DNA from: Oscarella lobularis
Lineage: Eukaryota > Porifera > Homoscleromorpha > Homosclerophorida > Oscarellidae
Assembly (NCBI RefSeq): GCF_947507565.1
Contig: NC_089193.1
Span: forward strand, 1,670,325-1,734,324
Direction: 5' to 3'
Length of the DNA stretch: 64,000 nucleotides
This document shows, in pieces, positions 41,624 through 52,647 of this stretch. Made by a program: the position numbers and the translations under genes. The notes below the pieces were generated by a model. The model was not told the DNA's origin. It saw nothing but the letters and a program-made list of their open reading frames with translations, and ran no database searches. The first letter of the stretch is position 1. Each line of letters opens with the position of its first letter.

Positions 41624-41912
41624 CGTTTTTTACGTACGCACAGCTGCTCTTTGTATGATGAATGTTTGCTAACTGTGAATGTTTTTGCTGTTGTTTCATT
41701 ATTTTTATAGTCTTTTTCATGTTTTGCTGCAAGACGACACAATCGTTTTTTTACAATGAATGCGTGGCCCAAGTTCAGCGTGATTCAGCCAGCGAACATA
41801 AAAGTGTAAGTACAACACATATTATTTAGTGACGTAGGGGGACTACGTCACGGAAGGCTCTATATCGCGTTGTCTCCCGTATCCGAATCTCGGATCCTGC
41901 GAAATCGGCTGA
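41624..41912. other. intergenic, large receptor to MINDY
   Basis: 289 bp holding the 3' UTR of the receptor and the MINDY promoter. No other feature is evident; an ACATAAAAG sequence near 41799 may be a weak poly(A) signal. Confidence 0.4.
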
Positions 41913-43702
41913 ATGGCCTCGGATCACGACGTCACAACGACTATTCCGGCTTTAAGCGACATTCCGGTAGCTCAGTCGTCTCAAATCGATGCAAACGAAC
42001 CGGAAAGCCAAAGCGAAAATCGAGACGACGCCACGCTCCATCCGAATCTTCATCCAAACGACTCATCCGAGACCCAAATAGAATCAGAAACCAACCGAAA
42101 CGACGAGAACTCGCCAACTCCACTCGCCGCGATCGAAACGAAATCCAGAAGCCCAACCGGAAGCGAAATTTTAAACATTCGCGGCGACCCGGAAGGAGCG
42201 AGAGAAACGACGACGTCACCTCATCGAGTCAAATGGATTCTTTGGCGCGGCCAGAGCACGCCAATTGTGACGCAGAACGAAAACGGACCCTGCCCCCTAT
42301 TGGCTATATGTAATACGCTAGTATTGTCACATAAGATGAGTTTGCCTGAGGGAACTGAGCGTATATCGTCTGATGAGCTCAAAGAACTTCTCGCTGAATT
42401 TACAGTAGAAAATATGAGGCAGGGGAACGAGGTGAGGTTAGGAGGGAGAGAAGGATTAATCAATTAATTAATTAATGATGATTATATATTAGAATGTACC
42501 CGAATCGCAGAGATTGGATTTTGAGAAAAATTGCGACGACGCAATGGGCGTCTTTGATAAACTCCACACGGGTCTCGACATCAACGTGAAGTTTTCCGGG
42601 TAAAAATAATAAAATAATCGAAAAATTAATACGAAAAAAATCGATTTCAGCATTCGCGATTTCGAATTCACTCAAGAATGCATTCTGTTCGATTTGCTCG
42701 ACATTCGGCTCTATCACGGCTGGCTGCCCGATCCCCAAGACACGCAGATCTATCCGATTGTATGCAATCTAAGCTACAATCAACTCGTAGAAAAAATCAT
42801 TGCCGGGCAACAAAGCGAAGCCCAGCAATTGAGCCAATCGCCGGGAACCGCTACACAGACAATGACCCACGGTAAACATTATTAAATACGAGTATTTTTT
42901 AATGGTAATTAAGGTTGCGTCGTAGCTATTCTATGTCAAGAGTTTTACACGTCGAGTCAGGCCCAGCTTACGTATCATGGATTATCTGAATTGGCGTCTC
43001 ACGTGGATGACAAGGAGCTGTGCGTTTTCTTCAGAAATAATCACTTTAGCACGTTGCATAAAGAAAAGGTTGCACGCTCCTTCTTCGTTCCTCCGCGTGA
43101 TTTTTTTCTTTCTTAGGGTCATTTGTATTTGCTTGTCACGGATCAGGGTTATCTCAATGAGCCGTCTATTGTGTGGGAAGTTCTCTCGAATATTGAAGGG
43201 GATACGGATTTTGTTGATGAGAAATTTCAAACGTCGACGTGTCACACGAGTGCGCAGTCCTATGATAGGAGGGAGGAGATTCCGGACGGGCGAGAGGCGA
43301 CGGATTATCAGGGAATGAGTCAAGAAGACCAAGAGTAAAAATAAAAAAAATGATGAAGTTATACGTCTATTATCTATATAGCCTGTTAATTGCTATGCAA
43401 TTGCAAGAGAACGAACAAGTGCCCCAGCCGACGCACGTTGACCTCCCAATGGGACATGACACATCGCGAGAGTAAAGAAAAAAATCAATAATTGAATAAC
43501 TGAGGACTATAGTTGTTTGGGTTGATTTTTTAGTCACGAACTTGCCAGGCAGTTACAGCGAGAATTCGACGAGCAGGAGCAAGCTGCAGCACGCCAACAA
43601 CAGCGCACTCCTCCACAACAGCGAAGAGAAGAAGAAGAGCCAAGACAAGAAAGAAGACCACAAGCACCATCATCAAAAGACTCCTCATGTATAATTTTGT
43701 AG
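41913..43702 (+). CDS. MINDY1/2: MINDY1/2 (FAM63) K48-ubiquitin deubiquitinase
   Basis: Seven exons (41913-42431, 42493-42599, 42651-42871, 42914-43068, 43117-43334, 43382-43471, 43534-43702) give 492 residues. After a disordered Ser/Thr/Asn-rich N-terminus of about 100 residues comes the catalytic fold: VKWILWRGQSTPIVTQNENG, with the catalytic cysteine in NENGPCPLL (C127) and the histidine in FFRNNHFSTL (H326). LYHGWLPDPQ and SYNQLVEKII are family signatures. A ubiquitin-interacting motif follows (DLLIAMQLQ, then HELARQLQREFDEQ). The protein ends SSCIIL, a CaaX box expected to be geranylgeranylated, as in human MINDY1/2, so it should act at membranes trimming K48 chains. It lies between the two MAM receptor paralogues in the same orientation. 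Confidence 0.95.
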
Positions 43703-44009
43703 TGCAAAAAGGTATGAAGTCTGATTATAATTATGATTATTAGCATTGCATAGCAGCACGGATATATATAAAGGTGTGGATGACTTGTTGATGTCTCGTG
43801 ATTGGACCTAATCGTGCAGCCAATCAGATAGCGTATCAAACATGACGCTCATCCTACGTGCACGTGCTGTCTTTTCATTCGGTACCAAGCACGAGTAGGA
43901 GACACCTCGTGAGAAGGACAAATAAGTGAGCTCTTTCCCTCGCTCCCTGGAGTCTTCTCCACAGGCGCTCATTGGAATCTCGCGTATAGGTTGACGTGTA
44001 CAGAGCAGA
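43703..44009. other. intergenic, MINDY 3' end and MAM paralogue promoter
   Basis: 307 bp with the MINDY 3' UTR and the promoter of the smaller MAM receptor, including the shared 14-mer at 43878-43891. No other gene is visible. Confidence 0.5.
43878..43891 (+). promoter_or_regulatory. shared upstream element TTCGGTACCAAGCA (small receptor)
   Basis: Exact copy of the 14-mer found upstream of the large MAM receptor (24542-24555), 132 bp before the start codon at 44010. A GAGTAGG heptamer lies a few bases downstream here and farther downstream in the other copy. Confidence 0.5.
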
Positions 44010-47000
44010 ATGAAGCTTGCAATTGGCCTCATCGCTTTGCAACTAACTCTGCGTAAGTCACGCACTCCGCGCGCACCCATGCAATAATTAATTAAATCAA
44101 AAAACGCGATGATGACTCCACGTAAAGAGTTTGAGAAGTTCGAAATGGAAACTCGTTGGAAGGGTGTGTCTTTGTCACATTGGGCGTATCCAAGACAAAA
44201 TTAGCATAGATTTCCCTCCCCAACATAGCTCACAATTACATATTAAATTATCCGGGATGTTTATTCGTAGTGACCAGCGCCCAGCAGTCGTGTCCCAACG
44301 TTCCAAGCAACACGCAGGACTGCAACTTCGACAAGAACGACATCTGCGCGTGGAATCGAATCCCGAGCGACGGTCTCCACTTCATAACGAAATCGGGCAG
44401 CGCGGACAGCAGTTGGTGGCGTCGCACGGGCCCCAACTCCGATCACACGTCCGGAAACGGTCACTACATCTACATCGAATCGTCGTCGCCGACGCGAAAG
44501 GGTCAAAAAGCCGAACTCCGCTCCCAATTGCTCTCTCCCCCCACGGGATCGGGCCCCTGCTGCAATGTGACCTTCTGGTATCACATGTGGGGCGGCAGCG
44601 TCGGATCTCTCTCCGTTCTCATCGAAGACGCGCGCTCCCTCAAGCTGACGTCACAATGGACCAAGAGCGGTGACCAAGGCGACAAGTGGATCTACGCGAG
44701 CGTCAATCTCCAATCGTCGACGTCATATTACGTCAGATTCGAAGCGGTGGCGGGCGGCGATCAAAGCGACATCGCCATCGACGATATAAAGTTCAATGGT
44801 TGCCCTCAAGGCCCCACCCCCGTCACGCCCACGCGTCCACCGGGCGTCAGTCCGGGCGATTGCGATTTCGAAAATTGTTTCTGTTGCTGGACGAATCAGC
44901 TGACCGGAAATCAATACACGTGGTCGCGCGGACGCGGCTACACGGAATCCAAAGGCACGGGTCCCGGACACGATCACACCTATGGGAACATTCAGGGACA
45001 TTATATGTTTATTGAATCGTCGAATCTTCCGCAGAAGGACGGTTGGCGTCCGCACGAGGCGAAATTGCGAAGTCGTCGTCTGAAGAAAGTGTCGCAAAAG
45101 GGACAATGCTTCTTCACGCTTTGGTATCACATGCTTGGATCCAGTGTCGGTCGATTGACCATACTCAAGGAACCGGATAACGATTGGATTCATCCGCATC
45201 TTTGGGATATTACCGGTAGCCAAGGCGACGCGTGGAAGAACATCACCGTGGACGTTTATACGTCCGGGGACGAGAATCGCGACTTTGTGCTTAGCGTGCG
45301 CGCCGATCAGATATCGGATTCGCGATTTAGCGATATTGCTGTCGATGATTTTTCGTTTTCGGCCGGATGCGCTAAGTATTTCGAGGAGAATACAACGTGC
45401 TACAATTTGGACGTTTGCCATCCCAATTTCACTTCTGGACTTTCCAATGCACCTACACCTGGTAGGAAAAAAATTGATTAAATATTTGATATAATCTTTG
45501 GTGTTTTTATTAGGTCCGCCTACTGGTAATTGTGATTTTGACAGCAACGATGGCTATTGTTTCTGGAATAATTTGAAGTGCGACGATTTTGATTGGTTCC
45601 CGAGAAAAGGAGGAACTCCCTCGTGGAATACGGGTCCTGGATCGGATCACACGTTTGGAAACGATAAAGGTATCCGGATATAAACATTTAATTAATTATT
45701 ATTTATTCATTTCTTTAGGCTATTATACTTACTTTGAAGCGGGAGATTGGAATGCGTGGCGAAATCGTCAAGAAGGTCAAAAGGCTATATTAGAAAGTCC
45801 CAATATCAAACCTCAGCTGGGCCCTTGCAATCTCGAATTGTACTATCACATGTGGGGCAGCGACATGGGCAAGTTGCAAGTCTATCAGAAGAACTCCGAG
45901 GGTTTCCGCCTCCTCAAAGAAGTCTCAGGAGATCAGGGAAACCAATGGAATAAAATGGCCTTCAGTTTATCGAGCTATTCCGATTATCGAATTCACATCA
46001 TCGCCCTCCAGGGCACCGGCGAGAAAGGCGATATCGGGCTCGACGATCTCAAATTCACCGGCTGCAAATTCGACTCGTCCGTCGCTACTTCCTACTGCGA
46101 TCCAAGTAAGAAAAAAATAAAATAAGAAAATACAGTGGAAGCACTCTTGGAAACGCGAGGCTCCACTGTACCGTATACAGTACTCGTGCGAATAGATAGA
46201 GTCTTGTTTAGAGCTCCCCTTTCGCGTGTAGTCTCCCCCCCCCCCCCCCCCCCCCCCCCCCCAAGACGAAAAGATAAAGCTTTATCTCAAACACTGTCCA
46301 CCTCACTTTTTCGAGAGAAACCGTCTTTCTATAGTCGAGATTCTAAGGGGTGCGATTATTTAGAATTGGCCCTTACGACCGGATGCGCCGACGGTTCGCG
46401 CGAGGGCTTCTTTAACGAGAAAAACGTCGCCGGTTGCCTGGGCAATTGGGACGGCCTGAAGAGCCTCCGCGATCGACCAACGCGACATTGGTGCGGAAAC
46501 AAATTCAGCAACGGTAACAGTCGCAAATGCCTCGTACCATCCGACTTGTGCGACTCGGAAAACGGTTGGCAAGTGTGCGGATACGGCGGCGTTGCCGGCG
46601 AAATTCCCGGCTACATCAATAGCGGCACGTGCAAGGCGGCCGGCTACGGACGATTCAGCGCCGGTATTAATCATTGTAGTAGGAAATTAGGCGCGTGCGA
46701 TAAGCCCAAAGCGAACGTTGACTACGGTTGCTCGCATTATGATTTGAATGATTTGAGTTGCGACGAGCCGCTCTGCTGCGGATTGGATTGCGAGAAACAG
46801 GACAAGGTCGACTGTGACGGAGCGTTTTGGCCCGGCGCGACGACGTATACGCCTCTGAGCGAGTATAAGGGATGCGCGCGTTTGACGGCGGCGGAAGCCG
46901 GCGGAGTTATGTGCTGCTGTAAGTTAAAGAATTCTATATATTAGCTGTTTTTTATTTTGATTTTATTTAGATAATAAGTCGTTTGTGCCGCCGACGCCGC

Positions 47001-48692
47001 CGCCTGGTCTTTGCTTGACGTGTACGTTTGATAATGATGATTGCGGGTTTTATAATGAGCAGAACGACAAGGGAAATTGGCAGCGTAAGAATGGCGCCAC
47101 GCCCGCGTGGAATTCGGGACCCGATGACGATCACTCGCTTCAGAACGGATTCGGTATGAAAATAATAATCAAGGAAGTTATTTATTGATTTTTTTGAATT
47201 AAAGGATATTATATGTATGTTGAGACGGGATGGAATATTCCTACTAAGGACGGTGACGTGTCGATCTTGCGAAGTCCCGAATACAATCGAACGGAGTTGA
47301 ATTGCGGCACGTGCATGCTCCAATTCTTCTATCACATGTACGGATCCGACGTGGGAACCCTCGACGTAAGAACAAATAAATAAAAATAAAAATATAATAA
47401 TTAAAGATATTTCGTCTCTAAGGTCTTTGTTGAGGAGACGTACGACAAGGGTCCTCTGTCACGTGAAGCAATTTGGACGCTGACTGGTGACCAGGGCAAT
47501 AGTTGGAAACAAGCCCAAGTCTATCCAATGAACATCACCTCGCCCACATTCCACTTTCTCTTCCTCGCCACAATGACCGGCGGAAACGCCGGCGACATCG
47601 CCATCGACGATATAACCATCAAGGAATGTCCGAGTTCCCCGCCCCCGCCGCCCACGTGCCCGCCGGAGGAATGGCGTTGCGCCGACGGTCGCCAATGCAT
47701 TCCCTTGAAACAGCGTTGCAATGGGCCGACGAACTGCGAGGATAAGTCCGACGAAGGTGGCTGTCTCACCGATTGCAGTCCTCTCTATTGCGTCAACGGC
47801 GGATCGTGTCATATTCGATACGGGGAGATGTATTGCTATTGCGCGTGGCCCTATACTGGACGTCGTTGCGAGGTTACGATTTTCGGCACGCGTCCGCCCA
47901 GCACGGGAACTCCCGCGACGACGGAAGCGGCGACGACGGAAGCGGCGACGACGCGCGAACCGACGCGCGAACCGACGCTCGTGCCCATCGTTTGTTCGCC
48001 GCAGGCGTGCGAGCCCCATTCGCTTTCGTGCGTTTGCGATCCCGTCAGCGATCCCGAGTACTGTTTGGCGTGCGAGCAGACGGTGGAGAATTGCGAGACG
48101 TGCGTCTGTCAGACGATCGGGGAAGCGCGTCGCGTGTGCTATCGCACTCAAGCCTATGCCAATGCATTGCGTGAGAGTCAGGAACCCGGCAACACTCCAG
48201 AGCCGGGAGACGGAAACTCGGCAGGGCAGGGCCAAGACGGCAGCGGCGGCGGCGATAATAGTAAGTGGAGCACGCTTAATTAATTAATTAAATTTAATAA
48301 TTAATTAAATTAATTATTTTATAGCTGGTATGTATGTTGCTATTGGAGTGAGTGTCGCCGTTGTGGGTATCATCATTGTGACTGTCATCATTTATTTTAT
48401 GATGAAGCAAAAGTAAGTGCAGTGTATGCAAAGCTGGAAAGGCTGCACTGTTGTTTATTCTTTAGATACCAGGCTCAGAAGAGCGACAAGCCGCGCGGTG
48501 TCTTTTCTGCTGAAACCGCTTCTGGTATTGGTAATCCGGTCTACAGTATGTATGGTGGTGGTGGTGGCCAAGATGTTGACGTAAGACATCGGAGTCAATA
48601 GGATTGTGTTTTCACGCGTTTTTTAGATTGATAAGTTCATGCCATCTGCAGGCAAGGGCGGAGACACAAATCCGCTCTATGAGAAACCGTAG
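44010..48692 (+). CDS. short MAM/LDLa/EGF membrane receptor (1,260 aa), paralogue of giant receptor
   Basis: Eleven exons: 44010-44052, 44271-45461, 45514-45669, 45719-46105, 46364-46918, 46971-47153, 47205-47365, 47423-48260, 48325-48412, 48466-48580, 48627-48692. A signal peptide (MKLAIGLIALQLTL) is followed by two MAM domains in one exon, a YNLDVCHP linker also found in the giant receptor, a third MAM, the Cys-rich [12 protein letters not shown] ... GGVMCC domain, a fourth MAM, LDLa (CADGRQCIPLKQRC), EGF (YCVNGGSCHIRYGEMYC), a Thr/Glu-rich linker, a Cys-rich stretch, a membrane helix (about 1173-1197) and a tail with NPVY (1224) and NPLY (1254). Order, intron positions and phases match the last quarter of the giant receptor, so one derives from the other by tandem duplication, with MINDY now between them. 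Intron 4 (258 bp) is longer than usual and carries a poly-C tract and a hairpin. Confidence 0.9.
46131..46170. repeat. short inverted repeat, possible MITE relic
   Basis: TACAGTGGA (46131-46139) and its exact reverse complement (46162-46170) flank a 22-bp centre, within intron 4 of the short receptor. The outermost TA on each side would be the duplicated target of a Tc1/mariner-type element, leaving CAGTGGA/TCCACTG ends. Only 36 bp of element remain, so this is suggestive only. Confidence 0.35.
46235..46262 (+). repeat. poly-C tract, 28 bp
   Basis: An uninterrupted run of 28 cytosines in intron 4 of the short MAM receptor, about 100 bp before the acceptor. On the minus strand it is G28. Its true length is likely to vary between individuals and is hard to sequence. 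Confidence 0.9.
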
Positions 48693-48868
48693 AGCAGTAA
48701 GGTGAAAACGATGGCATTTTTTGGGCTGAATTAATATGTTTTTTTTCTTTTTTTTTGCATTTGTTTGATGTACGTATGTTTGCTGCTTGAATATTTATAT
48801 ACGGGTGTCGTCAATGACGTCAGGTTTCGCTTCCGTAGCGTGCTGTAAACGACCTCGTGGTTTGCAAA

Positions 48869-51763
48869 ATGGACTGGCTTTCTTTTCTTCTTTACTATGT
48901 TCCCATGCTGATTTTGCCGTCTATTTTTACTGCGCTTGCCATAGCGATTCACAAACTGGATGTCATCGGCTATTTCACGTTCAAAGTGAGTCGAAATCGC
49001 TAAAGAACGCGACGAATCGAACTATGGGCGCTTCTAGATGACCGAAGAGGAGAAGAAAGTTCACGCCGGCGGCGATTTCGTGGCAAAAGTCCTAAAAGTG
49101 AGTACAACGCCGTACAATGTCCATGTGTGGGCGTGTCTGGGAGGGGGCGTGCCATTGATAACCCACGTTTCTTCAGGAACACGGCGTAAAGTACATTTTC
49201 ACCTTATGCGGAGGCCACATCTCGCCGATTCTCGCCTCCTGCGAAAAATTCGGCATTCGCGTCATAGACACGAGACACGAAGTTTGACGTCATCCCAGCA
49301 CGTGATATATCCTCATAACGATATTCTCCAAGGTCACTGCCGTATTTGCTGCCGACGCTGTGGCTCGTTTATCCGGGGTAATTGGGGTGGCCTGCGTCAC
49401 GGCAGGTCCCGGCGTAACGAATACAATAACGGCCGTGAAGAATGCTCAAATGGCTCAGATTCCTATATTGCTTCTGGGTGGAGCGGCTCCTACTTTGCTA
49501 CAGGTCACAGTGGCAAATCTATGTTAATCCACTCGTGTTTTTATTGATTTTTCTGTAGGGTCGCGGTGCTCTTCAGGATATTGATCATCTTAGCCTGTTC
49601 AAATCTCTGTGCAAATACTCGGCGAGCGTTCGAAAGTAAAATAAAGAAAATAATTTAATAGGGATTAATTAATTAATTAATTAATTTTGTGAGCACAGAG
49701 TGCGTGACGTCGTTCCCACACTGAGAAAGGCTATAGCTGTAGCTCAGTCCAATGTTCCAGGTACAAATTAATTAAAAAAATTATTGATTAAAATTATTGC
49801 TTTTAGGTCCGTGTTTTCTTGAGCTTCCCATCGACGTTCTCTATTCCTTCGACCTGCTCTATTCACAGTTCTGCAAAAGGGTACATAAACGCGTCATTAA
49901 TTTTAAAATAAAAATGTATATGTGTGTCTCCAAGCCAAGCAAGAGTGGCTTCTTGGATAGAATTTTCATGCGGTTTCTATTAGCTAGCCACAAATCAATC
50001 ACGTGTGCAATCTCCCTCTCTCTCCACTAAGGTACATTGAATCGCGAGTCTTTTCCGTTCACTCCGACGCGTGGAGAAACACCGACTATTCGCCTCTACC
50101 CGTATCAGTTCCCATGCCAACGACGAGAGACGGTAAAAAATTGATATCCTTATTTAATTAAATATTTATACTTTGTAGTTGATGGGGCTGTGAGGTATTT
50201 TTGTGAGGCAAAGCGTCCCGTTATATTGGTCGGCAGTCAAGCGCTGCTGCCTCCGACAGCTGCAACGGATATTAGAAAATCTCTCGAAGTGATTTCATTA
50301 ATTGATTAATTAATTAATTATTGATTTTTCTCTTTTAATTAAGGCTTTGGGTGTGCCTTGTTTTTTGGCTGGAATGGCGCGCGGGCTTCTGGGACGACGT
50401 AGTCCCATTCACATTCGCCAGCGGAGAAGGGACGCTCTCAAGGAAGCCGATGTTGTCATTTTGGCAGGTTGAGACAGCGGATACGATGTAGCCAAAAGGC
50501 TGAGAGTATGTTCTAGGTATTCCTTGTGATTTTCGGCTCGAGTACGGTCGAGCGTTGAGTCGAAAATCTAAAATTATTGCAGTCAATCGCGATTATGAGC
50601 ATCTAACAAAGGTGGCTCTTTTTGTTGTAGAAATCCTGATTAGGTAATATCATTTTTAGAATTCACCGTCTTTGTGGAAAGCCACTTTGGCTATACAAGG
50701 TAAAAGAGAAGGGTTTTTTCTCTATAGAAATGATTTTAATTGGACTTGTTTCAAAGCTGATGCTGGCTCTTTTTTGGTTTCGCTTCCGAAAAAAATGCCC
50801 AATTACAAGTGCTCTCCAGATTGGCTTCAGAAACTCCAAGAACGAGATCTTGAAAAGGAAAAAGCCAATAGGTAATAGCAAATAGTCCTATATTAGAAAA
50901 AAATGATATTTGGTGATTTCTAAAGATTGAAATCGAAAGAGCCGTGCAAAAAGCACATGAACCCACTTCAAATTTTATACCACACCGAAGAGATGTTGGA
51001 CGACGATAGCGTCATTGTAGTAGACGGCGGAGATTTTGTCGGAAGTGCCGCCTACATAGTCAGGTACAAAAAAATCATTTATATATCATAAATATTGATT
51101 TTTACTCAGGCCACGTGGACCTTTGAATTGGTTGGATCCGGGAGCATTTGGTACTCTAGGCGTCGGCGGAGGTTTCGCTCTCGGCGCGAAATTGTGCCGT
51201 CCTGATAGCGAAATTTGGGTTGTGTATGGAGATGGGTCGCTTGGCTACAGTGTGGCTGAATTTGACACGTTCACCAGACACAAGGTAGAAGAGATACGAA
51301 TATTTTTATATTATGATGTATATGTTCTGTTTTTTTTAGTTGCCTGTTATTGCTTTGATTGGAAACGATGCCGGCTGGACGCAGATTGCGAGAGAGCAAG
51401 TTCCCATATTTAATTCATCTATTGGGTGTGATCTCGACGTAAGAAACTGACTCTCTTCACTCTCTCTCTTGTGTCCTATTGGGGTCTATTTTAGTATTGC
51501 GACTATGATAAAGTCGCGGAAGGGTTCGGCGGCGCTGGACTCGTTCTCAAGGACGCGTCGGACGAGGAAATCGACGCGGTCTTGAGCAAAGCGAAAGCGA
51601 TAGCGAAAACGGGAAAGCCGGTTCTCATCAACGCTCTCATAGGAAAGTCGGATTTCCGCGAAGGCTCAATATCAATGTAGTTTCTCCAAACTCTTGATGC
51701 AATCTTGTGTATTTTTAGAGGATGATAAACGGCGAGACGAGTGCGCGCATTCAAAAGAAATAA
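48869..51763 (+). CDS. ILVBL: ILVBL / 2-hydroxyacyl-CoA lyase-like ThDP enzyme
   Basis: Eighteen exons give about 628 residues (human ILVBL is about 630). An N-terminal membrane helix (residues 6-28) is followed by the ThDP-enzyme fold: [16 protein letters not shown], the activating glutamate in [58 protein letters not shown], and the ThDP/Mg motif GDGSLGYS ... NDAGWTQ. The family cleaves 2-hydroxyacyl-CoA during alpha-oxidation and sphingosine-base degradation at the ER. Exons start at 48869, 49038, 49177, 49333, 49559, 49699, 49807, 50032, 50179, 50344, 50517, 50660, 50757, 50926, 51110, 51340, 51495 and 51721. Two oddities: the exon 7/8 junction (49879/50032) needs one base fewer than the sequence shows, and the last acceptor is ambiguous (TTTTTAGAG), giving either a short end near 51726 or the 51763 stop. 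An AAATAAA overlaps the later stop. Confidence 0.93.
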
Positions 51764-51954
51764 AAAATCTGACGTAAATCACGTGTACGCGACAACAAGG
51801 TAAGCAAAAATTTGAATGGTGACGTCAGAAAAAAACGATAAGTCCCCCCTCCCCATACGAATAGAAATTAAAGTTAAGATAACGTGCACATGACGTCACA
51901 GTCGTGTTTGTAAGAAATTATGCACACCCCCGAAAAAACTATGACGTCACAAAA

Positions 51955-52500
51955 TTAGAGTTGATCGAAGGCGGCAGCCCGTTCAGCCCAGCCGCCTTTC
52001 TGAATGTCCCTCCTTCGTCTCTTTCCCCCTTGAGGAATCGCCGCGTGCAACACATCTTTCTTATTCGTCGTCGAAGTGGGCGTGGTCGTCCATTGGGGCT
52101 CGTTTCTTACGCCGGGCGTTCCGCTGACTTGCGGCAGGAGCTCCGGTACGTCGACGGCGGGCACGTCCTCGCGCGTGATCAGTCGATCGTGCTCGCGATA
52201 CCAAGCGTCGGCCGCCGAATCGACGACGAGAAAGTGAACGGTGTCGCCTCCAGCGCGCACGCGCGAAACGACCTGCTGGTGGGTCAGCCGTTCGACGTTG
52301 ACGCCGTTCACTTCGATGACGCGATCGCCCGCTCGGAGGCCGGCGCGCTGAGCGTTGCCCGAGTCGTCGACCGAGCGAACGAATTGGCCCGAACGGCCTC
52401 GTTCGCACGATAGATGGAAACCGAAGCCGCTTGGGCCGCGACGAATGCTGACGAGGCGTGGAACGGGGTGACTTTGGGCGGACGAGTCTGTTGTTGCCAT
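51955..52500 (-). CDS. single-PDZ NHERF-like scaffold, intronless
   Basis: An uninterrupted 181-residue frame. Residues about 14-93 form a PDZ domain: RLVSIRRGPSGFGFHLSCERG with a GFGF carboxylate loop, FVRSVDDSGNAQRAGLRAGDRVIEVNGVNV, then a helix opening with His (THQQVVSRV), typical of class I binding. The C-terminus (KGGWAERAAAFDQL) resembles the ezrin/radixin/moesin-binding tail of NHERF1/2 (W ... FSNL). This suggests a cortical adaptor linking a membrane-protein C-terminus to ERM proteins. Vertebrate NHERF1/2 have two PDZ domains; this has one and no introns in an intron-rich genome, which may indicate origin by retrocopy. Its start codon is 147 bp from the FDPS start, pointing away. Confidence 0.8.
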   Translation of the reverse strand: MATTDSSAQSHPVPRLVSIRRGPSGFGFHLSCERGRSGQFVRSVDDSGNAQRAGLRAGDRVIEVNGVNVERLTHQQVVSRVRAGGDTVHFLVVDSAADAWYREHDRLITREDVPAVDVPELLPQVSGTPGVRNEPQWTTTPTSTTNKKDVLHAAIPQGGKRRRRDIQKGGWAERAAAFDQL

Positions 52501-52647
52501 CGGTTGCGCGACGATCTGGCGAGGAACGCGTCTGCTGGGTGCAAAGGGGCGTGGATTGTTATTTTCGACAGACGTACGCTAGCACCACGTGATGAAATCG
52601 ATGCCCGGATCCGCTCGAGTGTATCACGCCATCGTCGCCTGATCGGC
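52501..52647. promoter_or_regulatory. divergent promoter, PDZ gene and FDPS
   Basis: 147 bp between two divergent start codons, with CACGTG near 52588 (an E-box, ACCACGTGATG context). No TATA box is evident. Confidence 0.45.
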
